The position numbers were made by a program, and so were the translations under genes. 64,000 nt of DNA from Eutrophocola sp964503965 (GTDB taxonomy: Bacteria; Pseudomonadota; Gammaproteobacteria; Pseudomonadales; Pseudohongiellaceae): contig CAZDCK010000001.1 of NCBI GenBank assembly GCA_964503965.1, forward strand, positions 1 through 64,000, given 5' to 3'. The notes under the pieces were generated by a model. It saw only the letters and a list, made by a program, of their open reading frames with translations. It was not told the DNA's origin and did no database searches. Below, piece by piece: positions 44,878 through 53,216 of the stretch. Position 1 is the stretch's first letter. Every line of letters begins with the position of its first letter.

Positions 44878-46608
44878 ATGCTAAGTATGCTTGCCAATCT
44901 TCTCGGTGGACTCGGCCTGCTCCTGATCGGAATGGGCCTGATGACTGATGGTCTTAAACTTGCCGCGGGCAATAACCTCAGGGATATTCTTGCGCTCTGG
45001 ACAAATTCCCGCCTGAGAGGTTTGTGCTCAGGCTTTTTGATTACCGGCATCGTCCAGTCATCCAGTGCCGTGACAGTAGCTACCATTGGTTTTGCCAACG
45101 CCGGGATGCTCAGTCTTGAGCGTACATTGTGGGTAATCTACGGCAGTAATGTCGGCACTACGATGACAGCCTGGATAGTTGCCCTCATCGGATTCAAGGT
45201 AGACATTGACGCCCTAGCCATGCCCCTTGTGGGGATAGGTGCACTCCTTAAACTATCCGGTGGCAAAAGCAACAGGGGTTCTCTTGGCATGGCGCTGGTC
45301 GGCTTCGGCCTGCTGTTCCTTGGTATTGATGGCCTGAAATCAGCTTTTGATACATTGGAAAGTGGTATCACACTGCCAACCGCAGAAAACCAGACCTTTG
45401 TGTTACTTGTTATGTACCTGGGGGCAGGATTTCTCATGACTACGGTAATGCAATCGTCAAGTGCAGCCATGGTAGTAGCCCTGAGTGCGGCGGAGAGCGG
45501 CCTGGTTCCTTTTAATGGCGCCGCGGCTGTCGTGATAGGGGCAAACCTCGGGACCACCACAACAGCCATTTTCACCATCTTTGGTGCCACGCCTACTGCC
45601 AAAAGAGTTGCCCTGGGACATGTCTGCTTTAACCTCATTACCGCCAGCGTTGCCGTGGTTCTGTTACCAGCTATGCTCTGGCTGGGCGCCTTTATTCAGG
45701 ACACCCTGCAACTTTCGTCCTCACCGGCGGTTTCACTGGCGATCTTTCATTCCAGCTTCAATATATTGGGCGTTGTTTTGATGGCCCCACTTTCAGGCTG
45801 GCTGGTTAATTTCCTCCTTGGTCGTTTCCAGACCCAGGAAGAAACGGCTTCATGTCCCCGCTACCTGGACCGGAATGTGCTTTCACTGCCCTATATCGCG
45901 GTGGATGCCCTGACTCTTGAATTAAGTCGTGTCGCAACAATGAGTGTGCAGCTTTTACAGGAAAGCCTGCAAAAATCGGCTTCGGGCATAAACGAAAAAG
46001 TCGTGACTATCAAGACCCTGGCCAGGGAAACCGGCCTTTTCACCACTGAACTGAATAAGCAGGAGCTGACTCCTTTTACGTCTGAAGCGGTCCAGAACCT
46101 GATGCATGTCACCCAGGAATACATGCTGACTCTTGAGATATCCGATGAAATTGCCAGTCTGAGTTCAATCTTTCCCAAATATCGGCATGGTCCTTTCAGC
46201 GAGGAACTCCAGGCATTCATTGCTGCCGTGGATGAACACCTTGATTCTCTGACTCCCGACAACACCGGGGAAAGTATCAATAGTAAGAAACTCTATAAAA
46301 AAGTTGAGAAGGCATATGATGTCCTCAAGGATGCCATCCTGGTAAACACCTCATTCGGCCATATGGACATCAGCGACATGGATGTATTCCTCCAGTATGC
46401 CAACCAGGTCAAGCGGGGGTGTAGGCACCTGCGCAAAGGTGCCCGTCGCCTTAATGCTGTGCGTGAATCCCTGCGGCGAAACCCAGAGGGTGATGTTGAG
46501 AATTCAGCACAGAGTCCGCCCAGTGATGTCACCATTCTCCAGGAAACCGAACAGGCCCTGGAAGATGACGAGGCTGAATCACATGAAGAACGAGAGGCTT
46601 CTTTGTAA
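44878..46608 (+). CDS. Na/Pi cotransporter family protein with C-terminal PhoU-like domain
   Basis: 576 residues. Two inverted NptA repeats carry the QSSSA signatures: IVQSSSAVTVATIGFANAG and VMQSSSAAMVVALSAAESG, with GSNVGTT and GANLGTTTTA loops. About eight or nine membrane spans lie in the first 310 residues. The C-terminal 200 residues are helical and PhoU-like. It imports or exports phosphate with sodium. It ends 52 bp before holA on the same strand. Confidence 0.92.
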   Translation: MLSMLANLLGGLGLLLIGMGLMTDGLKLAAGNNLRDILALWTNSRLRGLCSGFLITGIVQSSSAVTVATIGFANAGMLSLERTLWVIYGSNVGTTMTAWIVALIGFKVDIDALAMPLVGIGALLKLSGGKSNRGSLGMALVGFGLLFLGIDGLKSAFDTLESGITLPTAENQTFVLLVMYLGAGFLMTTVMQSSSAAMVVALSAAESGLVPFNGAAAVVIGANLGTTTTAIFTIFGATPTAKRVALGHVCFNLITASVAVVLLPAMLWLGAFIQDTLQLSSSPAVSLAIFHSSFNILGVVLMAPLSGWLVNFLLGRFQTQEETASCPRYLDRNVLSLPYIAVDALTLELSRVATMSVQLLQESLQKSASGINEKVVTIKTLARETGLFTTELNKQELTPFTSEAVQNLMHVTQEYMLTLEISDEIASLSSIFPKYRHGPFSEELQAFIAAVDEHLDSLTPDNTGESINSKKLYKKVEKAYDVLKDAILVNTSFGHMDISDMDVFLQYANQVKRGCRHLRKGARRLNAVRESLRRNPEGDVENSAQSPPSDVTILQETEQALEDDEAESHEEREASL

Positions 46609-46660
46609 CAAATGCAAAAGCGCTATGATGCCAACGCCCCCTCCGATAGAATTGTGAGTC

Positions 46661-47698
46661 ATGTTAACCCGTTATGAACAGCTGGTTCCCCAGCTTGAAA
46701 AGCAGCTTCCTCCCGTTATCTGGATTTCCGGCGATGAAACCCTGCTGGTCCAGGAAGCCTGCGACACCATCAGGCAGATGGCAAAGGAGCAGGGATTTTC
46801 CGACCGGGAAGTTCATGATGCCGGTCTCCATTTCGACTGGACCTTACTGCTGCAAGCTTCCAGCAGCTTGTCTCTTTTTGCAGAAAGAAAACTGATTGAT
46901 CTTCGTCTTCACTCTCCCAAACTGGACAATGATGGGAAGAAAGCCCTGCAGGAATTTGCAGCTGATCCCGGTGAGGATAATCTGCTGCTCATTACCAGTT
47001 CAAGAATCGAGAAACCCACCCTCTCAACCAAATGGTTCAAGGCCATTGAGTCAAAAGGTATGGTTGTTCAGGTGTGGCCCGTCAGTGCCCAGCAATTACC
47101 AAACTGGGTTGGCCAGCGCATGCAGCGGGCGGGACTGAAAGCTGACAGGGACAGTATCGACATTATTTGTCAGCGTGTGGAAGGTAATTTACTCGCTGCT
47201 GCACAGGAAATAGACAAGCTTTCAATCCTCACAGGCGATAAACCGCTGACACCGGAAATTGTCGCACGGGCTGTTGCTGACAATTCCCGGTTTAACGTAT
47301 TCGCCCTTACTGATACCAGCATGAGCGGTAACCCCGGCCAGGCGCTGAATATTCTGAATCATCTGCGTGCTGAAGGAGATGACCCCTTGAAAGTCCTGTT
47401 CTTCATCACGCGTGAAATCAGGACACTGTTACGTATGCAGGGAAGAATCAGCATGGGTGAGAACATGAATGGTGTGATGCAGTCGGAGCGCATCTGGCAA
47501 AACAGGATGCCCATCGTGGGCAATGCCCTGAGACGACATACCATCGACAGTCTTGAGTCTCTGCTGCTGAAAGCAAAAAAAGTTGACCAGTCAGTGAAAG
47601 GGATTGATGATGCTAAACCCTGGGATGAACTAGCCTCCATGGTCATGGCCCTGTCGGGAACACCGACACCGCTGACACCTCCCTCTTCTGCTGCCTGA
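46661..47698 (+). CDS. holA: DNA polymerase III delta subunit
   Basis: 345 residues. PVIWISGDETLLVQEACDTIR at the start, the LLLITSSRIEKPT strand and the helical C-terminus with GNPGQALNILNHLRAEGDDP are typical of HolA. It opens the beta sliding clamp as part of the clamp loader. In related bacteria it follows lptE directly; here 24 kb separates them. Confidence 0.95.
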   Translation: MLTRYEQLVPQLEKQLPPVIWISGDETLLVQEACDTIRQMAKEQGFSDREVHDAGLHFDWTLLLQASSSLSLFAERKLIDLRLHSPKLDNDGKKALQEFAADPGEDNLLLITSSRIEKPTLSTKWFKAIESKGMVVQVWPVSAQQLPNWVGQRMQRAGLKADRDSIDIICQRVEGNLLAAAQEIDKLSILTGDKPLTPEIVARAVADNSRFNVFALTDTSMSGNPGQALNILNHLRAEGDDPLKVLFFITREIRTLLRMQGRISMGENMNGVMQSERIWQNRMPIVGNALRRHTIDSLESLLLKAKKVDQSVKGIDDAKPWDELASMVMALSGTPTPLTPPSSAA

Positions 47699-47809
47699 TA
47701 ATCAAGGCAAACTCTTGCAAGAAAGCTTTTTCCCTGGCAAAAACATTTTCAGAAAATGCGGCTGGGTTGCTGATTCTGCTGGGATTGGTACAGCGGGTAC
47801 AGGGGCGCG

Positions 47810-48775
47810 CTACAAAAGAGCCTGTTTATCAGCATGATAGGAAGACCGCACCATAGGCCCGCTTGCTACATGCCTGAAACCCATATCTTCCCCTATTCTT
47901 GCAAATTCATCGAATTCATCCGGATGCAGAAATCGCTCAACAGGTAAATGGTCCCTGGATGGCTGCAAATACTGCCCGATCGTGACCATGTCTATATTAT
48001 GGGCATACATATCTTCCATAACCTGAATGACTTCTTCGCGGGTTTCTCCAATACCGACCATGATGCCCGATTTCGTTAATACTTCCGGAGCCATCTCCTT
48101 GTATTTTTTCAGCAAATCCAGTGACCACTGGTAATCAGAACCCGGACGTGCCTGACGATATAATCTGGGTATGGTTTCCAGGTTGTGATTAAACACATCT
48201 GGCCTTGTCCTGGTAAGAATATCGATAGCAACATCCCCGCGACCACGAAAGTCGGGCACCAGCACTTCGACCTTGATGCCCGGATTAAGGCGTCGGGTTT
48301 CTGCAATACAGCGGGCAAAATGATCCGCACCACCATCCCTGAGATCATCCCGATCGACCGAGGTGACCACAACATAGTTCAGGCCCATTTCCGCAATGGC
48401 TTCTGCCAGCTCAATTGGCTCATTCTCATTCAGGGGATTCGGACGTCCATGGGCAACATCACAAAAAGGACAGCGACGGGTGCAGATTTCACCCATGATC
48501 ATAAAGGTGGCCGTACCCCCACTGAAACATTCGCCAAGGTTGGGACAGGAGGCTTCCTCACATACTGAAGCTAGTTTATGCTTTCGCAGTGTTGCCCGGA
48601 TTTTCTCTACCTTCTCGCTATTGCCAAGGGTTACCCTTATCCAGTCAGGTTTTCGGGGCATTTCTGTTGTAGGTATGATTTTAACGGGTATCCTGGCGAC
48701 CTTATCGGCGCCCCGGAGCTTTTCACCCTGTATCACTAGTCTTGGTTTTTGTGTCTCTGGCATAGCTGTATTCAA
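47810..48775 (-). CDS. lipA: Lipoyl synthase
   Basis: 321 residues. Two Fe-S cluster motifs: the auxiliary CEEASCPNLGEC and the radical SAM CTRRCPFCDV, plus the terminal RSSYHAD (serine ligand). It inserts two sulfurs into octanoyl-protein to form lipoyl groups. Its ATG overlaps the lipB stop by four bases. Confidence 0.97.
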   Translation of the reverse strand: MNTAMPETQKPRLVIQGEKLRGADKVARIPVKIIPTTEMPRKPDWIRVTLGNSEKVEKIRATLRKHKLASVCEEASCPNLGECFSGGTATFMIMGEICTRRCPFCDVAHGRPNPLNENEPIELAEAIAEMGLNYVVVTSVDRDDLRDGGADHFARCIAETRRLNPGIKVEVLVPDFRGRGDVAIDILTRTRPDVFNHNLETIPRLYRQARPGSDYQWSLDLLKKYKEMAPEVLTKSGIMVGIGETREEVIQVMEDMYAHNIDMVTIGQYLQPSRDHLPVERFLHPDEFDEFARIGEDMGFRHVASGPMVRSSYHADKQALL

Positions 48776-49422
48776 CCTTGGTTATTTGGTAATTGTACCA
48801 GACTAGCCGCCAGTATTTCGGCAAGCCTTGCCTGGATATCCGACAGTGACAGATGCGATGGCACGCATTCAAAATCCCGCATCTGGGTTACCTCCATACC
48901 CTCATAACCACAGGGGTTGATATCACTGAAAGGACCCAGATCCATATCCACATTCAGGCTTAGTCCGTGATAGGAACAGCCATTCCTGATTCTCAGGCCG
49001 AGAGCCGCAATTTTACGGGATTGAACATATACTCCGGGTGCATCCCTTCTGCCGTCAGCTTTAATACCATATTCATCCAGCAAGGTAATCAGACAATTTT
49101 CAATCATGATGACGAGATCCCTGATACCCAGCTTCCTTCGCCTGACATCCAGTAACAGGTAGGCAATGATTTGGCCAGGGCCATGATAGGTAACCTGTCC
49201 TCCCCTGTCAGTATTGACCACCGGTACATCATGGGCATTTAGAATATGCTCGGGCTTGCCGGCCTGTCCAAGGGTGAATACGGGGGGATGCTGCAGAAAC
49301 CAGATTTCATCGCACTGATCCGGTTGACGTTCCAGGGTAAACGTTTTCATCGCCTCCCAGGTTTCAAGGTAATCAACTATACCTAGATACCTGAATTCAA
49401 GCTTTTGCAGGGGAGATTTCAC
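48772..49422 (-). CDS. lipB: Lipoyl(octanoyl) transferase
   Basis: 216 residues with the LipB active-site region: DRGGQVTYHGPGQIIAYLLLD, KIAALGLRIRNGCSYHGLSLN (catalytic Lys) and NPCGYEGMEVTQM (catalytic Cys). It transfers octanoate from acyl carrier protein to apo-E2 and H proteins. Translationally coupled to lipA and 24 bp after ybeD. Confidence 0.96.
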   Translation of the reverse strand: MKSPLQKLEFRYLGIVDYLETWEAMKTFTLERQPDQCDEIWFLQHPPVFTLGQAGKPEHILNAHDVPVVNTDRGGQVTYHGPGQIIAYLLLDVRRRKLGIRDLVIMIENCLITLLDEYGIKADGRRDAPGVYVQSRKIAALGLRIRNGCSYHGLSLNVDMDLGPFSDINPCGYEGMEVTQMRDFECVPSHLSLSDIQARLAEILAASLVQLPNNQG

Positions 49423-49446
49423 ATGGGTGTCCCTGTTGATACCAGG

Positions 49447-49743
49447 TCAAAGCACCATGGCAACGCGACCGCTGGCTTTCAGATCGCTGAATATGCTTTC
49501 AAGCTGATCGACACTCTGGGCATTGATAATTACATTGACAGCAAGGTACTTGCCGTGGCGACTCGCCCTGAAATCTATATCCTCATCCAGAAGGTCCGGA
49601 GCATGCAGGCGGATGATTTTTACAATTTCAGTGCTGTAATCATCCACATCCTCCCCCATAACCTTGATGGGATATCGACAGGGGAACTCAATGCGCGGAG
49701 CTTCCTCTTGTTCAGTTTTCTCAATCATATTCGGATCAGGCAA
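49447..49743 (-). CDS. ybeD: YbeD/DUF493 family protein
   Basis: 98 residues. RIEFPCRYPIKVMGEDVDDY and the final FSDLKASGRVAMVL are typical of the ferredoxin-like YbeD/DUF493 family. It is almost always next to lipB and dacA, as here, and is proposed to have a regulatory role in lipoate or cell-wall metabolism. Its start overlaps the dacA stop by eight bases. Confidence 0.92.
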   Translation of the reverse strand: MPDPNMIEKTEQEEAPRIEFPCRYPIKVMGEDVDDYSTEIVKIIRLHAPDLLDEDIDFRASRHGKYLAVNVIINAQSVDQLESIFSDLKASGRVAMVL

Positions 49744-51037
49744 ACAGGCTCAGGAAAAACAGGTGCAGGAAGTCCATCAAACGTTTAATGAAGCTACCGC
49801 GCTCTACAGTCTCCATGGCAACCACTGGACCATCATAGAACACCTGATCACCCAGTTTTACAGAGACATTGCCCAGTACCTGTCCTGCTTCCAATGGGGC
49901 CTTGAGCGTCTCGTCAATAACCAGATCTGTTTCCAGGTTTTCTTCCTGTCCCCTCGGGATAGTGACATAAATTTCATCCCTGATACCGATATCCACTGCA
50001 TTGGTTTTTCCTGACCAGACCCGGTCCGTGGACAGCACCTGGTTGTTTTCAAACAGCTGGTGGGTTTTATAAAAACGGAATCCATAGGTCAGCAGCTTTT
50101 GTGATTCTATGGCACGGGCATCTGTACTGTCAGTTCCCATCACGACAGCAATCAGGCGCATGTCATCACGAGTGGCAGAGGCAACCAGGCAATATCCAGC
50201 CTCTTCTGTATGGCCTGTCTTGATACCGTCTACATTGCGGTCCCTGAACAGAAGGCTGTTGCGATTGGGCTGGCGAATATTGTTGTAGGTAAATTCACGC
50301 TCAGAATACATGGCGTAATGATCTGGGAAATTCTCGATAAGTGCTCGGGACAGCAAAGCCAGGTCCCTGGCACTCATCGTATGCTGGTCCATGGGTAATC
50401 CTGAAGCATTGAGAAAATAGCTGTTATCAAGCCCCAGAATTTCCGCATGCTGGTTCATCATATCGGCAAAGGCTTCTTCACTTCCGGCGATATGCTCGGC
50501 AATGGCGACACTGGCATCATTACCGGACTGGATAATCATGCCCCTGAGCAAGTCTTCCAGTCGAACCTGTGTACCTTCCTGGATAAACATCTTGGAGCCT
50601 TCCATCTGCCAGGCACGAACACTGACATGTACCATGTCATCAAGTGTCACATTACCCTGTGCTACCTCATTGGCTGCCACATAGGACGTCATGATTTTAG
50701 TCAGGCTTGCCGGCGGGAGGGGTATATCGGCATTCTCTTCGACAAGAATTTCACCTGTCTTGGCATCCATGAGGATGAAACTGGATGCAGCTATCTGCGG
50801 AGGCCTCGGGATAATATTCTGGGCTGATACCTCTCCGGCAACCATGGTCATCAGAAATCCTGCCACGAGGATCTGGCGGAAAACTGATGTAGAAACAGCA
50901 ATGGAAGCTGAAACTTGTGTTGAAACTTTTGTGGCTGTTTTAAACAGAAGGATCTTTAAAGTTTTAGTGAACACCAATGTAATAAATAATTTGGTAATCA
51001 AAGTTGTAGTATAAAAAAATGACTTTTTGATCGGCAT
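49736..51037 (-). CDS. dacA: D-alanyl-D-alanine carboxypeptidase (PBP5/6 type)
   Basis: 433 residues from ATG 51037, six bases after GGGGA. The SxxK nucleophile is Ser111 (PASLTKIM), SxN is IQSGNDAS and KTG is DGIKTGHTEEA. A C-terminal beta domain and amphipathic anchor (KRLMDFLHLFFLSLFA) follow. It trims the terminal D-Ala of peptidoglycan stem peptides. The signal peptide proper is VFRQILVAGFLMTMVAGEVSAQ at about residues 53-74. The preceding 50 residues are an odd Thr-, Lys- and Phe-rich extension, about 40 residues longer than usual. Confidence 0.93.
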   Translation of the reverse strand: MPIKKSFFYTTTLITKLFITLVFTKTLKILLFKTATKVSTQVSASIAVSTSVFRQILVAGFLMTMVAGEVSAQNIIPRPPQIAASSFILMDAKTGEILVEENADIPLPPASLTKIMTSYVAANEVAQGNVTLDDMVHVSVRAWQMEGSKMFIQEGTQVRLEDLLRGMIIQSGNDASVAIAEHIAGSEEAFADMMNQHAEILGLDNSYFLNASGLPMDQHTMSARDLALLSRALIENFPDHYAMYSEREFTYNNIRQPNRNSLLFRDRNVDGIKTGHTEEAGYCLVASATRDDMRLIAVVMGTDSTDARAIESQKLLTYGFRFYKTHQLFENNQVLSTDRVWSGKTNAVDIGIRDEIYVTIPRGQEENLETDLVIDETLKAPLEAGQVLGNVSVKLGDQVFYDGPVVAMETVERGSFIKRLMDFLHLFFLSLFA

Positions 51038-51092
51038 TATTTTCCCCGTTATAAATTGATCAGGTTCAGGTTGGGCCTGTTTTCCGGTTGTG

Positions 51093-52001
51093 TTATTGCC
51101 TGACACGGAAAGGCGTTCCAAACCCCGCTTCTACAAGAATTCTGATGAGCACCTGGATATCCATTGTCTCATTTACCGGACCAAGACGCACTCGGTGGAG
51201 CAGGTTTCCGGTGTTTGCATCCAGTTCACTTCGAATGAACGCCGGCAGTGGTGAATATTCCTGAAGCTTTGCCAGCAATTGCTTTGCACTAATCTCGTTA
51301 CTGAAGGCTCCAACCTGCAAAAACTCCTGCCCGGTATCCCCCTCAATACGCTGCCGCTCTTCCATAACCTCTTCCTGGATCGAGCCGGCTGTATTCGTAT
51401 TCGTCAACTGAACCTGCTGATTTGCTGGCAAAGTAGTTCCCCCACTGGGCACAATGGCTCTGACATTAACCCTAGCTGTGCCTATATCGGCATAATCAAG
51501 CATGGCGGCTGCCGCATAGGATAAATCCACGATCCTGCCTTCATGAAATGGCCCACGGTCATTAATTCTGACAATAACACTCTTGCCATTATCCAGATTG
51601 GTCACTTCAGCAAAACTGGGGATTGGCAGTGTTTTGTGTGCCGCTGACAGGGCAAACATATCGTAAATTTCTCCATTGGATGTCAGGTGTCCATGAAATT
51701 TCCTGCCGTACCAGGAAGCCATTCCTGATTCCTCATAGCCCACTTCAGTAGGCATCACAGTATAGGTCTTGCCATTCACCGTATATGGACTCTTATTACC
51801 GGCAATAGTTCTTTCAACCGGTTCCGGAACTACGGGTTTGACTGTAGTGAGGTCAATTGGTTCAAGCTCTGGACTATCATTCGCCATCGAATAACGGCCA
51901 GAACCTGTTTTTTGCGGGGAAGTGGGACTTACACAGGCTGTCAGAAAAACAGCCACCAAAAGAAATACCAGTGATCTGGTCAGATGAGACCAAGACACCA
52001 C
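51093..52001 (-). CDS. rlpA: Septal lytic transglycosylase RlpA
   Basis: 302 residues. Lipoprotein signal with lipobox VFLTAC (Cys23), a double-psi beta-barrel domain (GMASWYGRKFHGHLTSNGE, then VIVRINDRGPFHEGRIVDLS) and a C-terminal SPOR domain (EFLQVGAFSNEISAKQLLAKL). The SPOR domain directs it to denuded septal glycan. It follows rodA with a 45-bp gap. Confidence 0.94.
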   Translation of the reverse strand: MVSWSHLTRSLVFLLVAVFLTACVSPTSPQKTGSGRYSMANDSPELEPIDLTTVKPVVPEPVERTIAGNKSPYTVNGKTYTVMPTEVGYEESGMASWYGRKFHGHLTSNGEIYDMFALSAAHKTLPIPSFAEVTNLDNGKSVIVRINDRGPFHEGRIVDLSYAAAAMLDYADIGTARVNVRAIVPSGGTTLPANQQVQLTNTNTAGSIQEEVMEERQRIEGDTGQEFLQVGAFSNEISAKQLLAKLQEYSPLPAFIRSELDANTGNLLHRVRLGPVNETMDIQVLIRILVEAGFGTPFRVRQ

Positions 52002-52046
52002 GTAGCTCCTACCCTCCAGATTAAGTCTCGGAAAAAGTTATTATAC

Positions 52047-53195
52047 CTATGAAATCAACGATTTGTTATGGGTATGTATGGACATGAGAATGCCGAATCC
52101 TGTCATCAGGGTCAGGATAGACGTCCCGCCCAAGCTTACCATGGGCAATGGTACCCCGACTACGGGCAGTATGCCGCTGACCATACCAATATTCACAAAG
52201 ACATAGACAAAGAACGTAAGAATAATACTTCCGGCAAGCAACCTGCCAAAGGTATCCTGGGCCATCGCTGCGATATATAACCCCCTGCCAATGATCACCA
52301 TATACAGGATCAACAGAAAAATGAGCCCCACCAAACCGAATTCTTCAGCCAGCACAGCCACAATGAAATCTGTCTGTCCCTCTGGCAAAAAGTCCAAACG
52401 CGACTGGACACCATTGAGCCACCCCTTGCCATACACACCACCCGATCCAATAGCCGTCTGGGACTGAATGATATTCCACCCGGCACCCAATGGATCATTT
52501 TGGGGATTCAGCAGGGTCTTCACCCGCTGCTTCTGGTAATCAGACATGTAGAAAATCCAGAGCGCTGGTGTCGAGAGTATGCCAAGGCCAACGATGGAGA
52601 AAACCAGTTTCCAGCGAATACCTGCCAATAGCAGAACAAAAATACCGGATACAGCGATCAACAGAGCCGTACCCAGATCAGGCTGGATGGCAATCAGTGC
52701 TGCGGGCAACATGATGAGAATAAACGACCAGAAAATATGCTTGAACCGCGGAGGCAGATCCCGTCGGGAAAAATAGGCAGCAATAGTCATTGGCAGGGCT
52801 ACCTTCATGACTTCCGATGGCTGAAAGCGAGGCAATAAAGGTAGATCAAGCCAGCGTTGTGCACCACCACTGGTACTGCCCATAAAAATAACGGCAACCA
52901 GAAGTCCCACACCTCCCGCGTACATCCAGAGCGACCAGCGCCGGAGCACACGCATTTCCACCTGGGCAATCCCCATCATTACAATAAAAGATACAGCAAT
53001 AAAGGAGACCTGGCGCCGCATGGAAGCCATGTTACCATCAGTCGCGCTGTAGAGGACCATCAGGCCGAAACCAAGAAGTATCAGCAGGGCAACCAGCAGG
53101 GGAAAATCAATATGCAGTATATCCCAGAGACTTTTACGCTGCCCCAGGGCATTGTTGCCCAGGCCGAACTGCCTGACAAAATCCTGGCTGCTCAC
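52047..53195 (-). CDS. rodA: Rod-shape peptidoglycan polymerase RodA
   Basis: 382 residues, ten predicted membrane spans, SEDS family. LDLPLLPRFQPSEVMKVALP, IAIQPDLGTALLIAVSG and PVVGVPLPMVSLGGTSIL are diagnostic. RodA polymerises glycan for elongation together with PBP2, encoded just upstream. Also called mrdB. Many gammaproteobacteria have an mltB-type gene between rodA and rlpA; here they are adjacent. Confidence 0.96.
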   Translation of the reverse strand: MSSQDFVRQFGLGNNALGQRKSLWDILHIDFPLLVALLILLGFGLMVLYSATDGNMASMRRQVSFIAVSFIVMMGIAQVEMRVLRRWSLWMYAGGVGLLVAVIFMGSTSGGAQRWLDLPLLPRFQPSEVMKVALPMTIAAYFSRRDLPPRFKHIFWSFILIMLPAALIAIQPDLGTALLIAVSGIFVLLLAGIRWKLVFSIVGLGILSTPALWIFYMSDYQKQRVKTLLNPQNDPLGAGWNIIQSQTAIGSGGVYGKGWLNGVQSRLDFLPEGQTDFIVAVLAEEFGLVGLIFLLILYMVIIGRGLYIAAMAQDTFGRLLAGSIILTFFVYVFVNIGMVSGILPVVGVPLPMVSLGGTSILTLMTGFGILMSIHTHNKSLIS

Positions 53196-53216
53196 GTTGA
53201 AAAATCTCTGCAGCGA

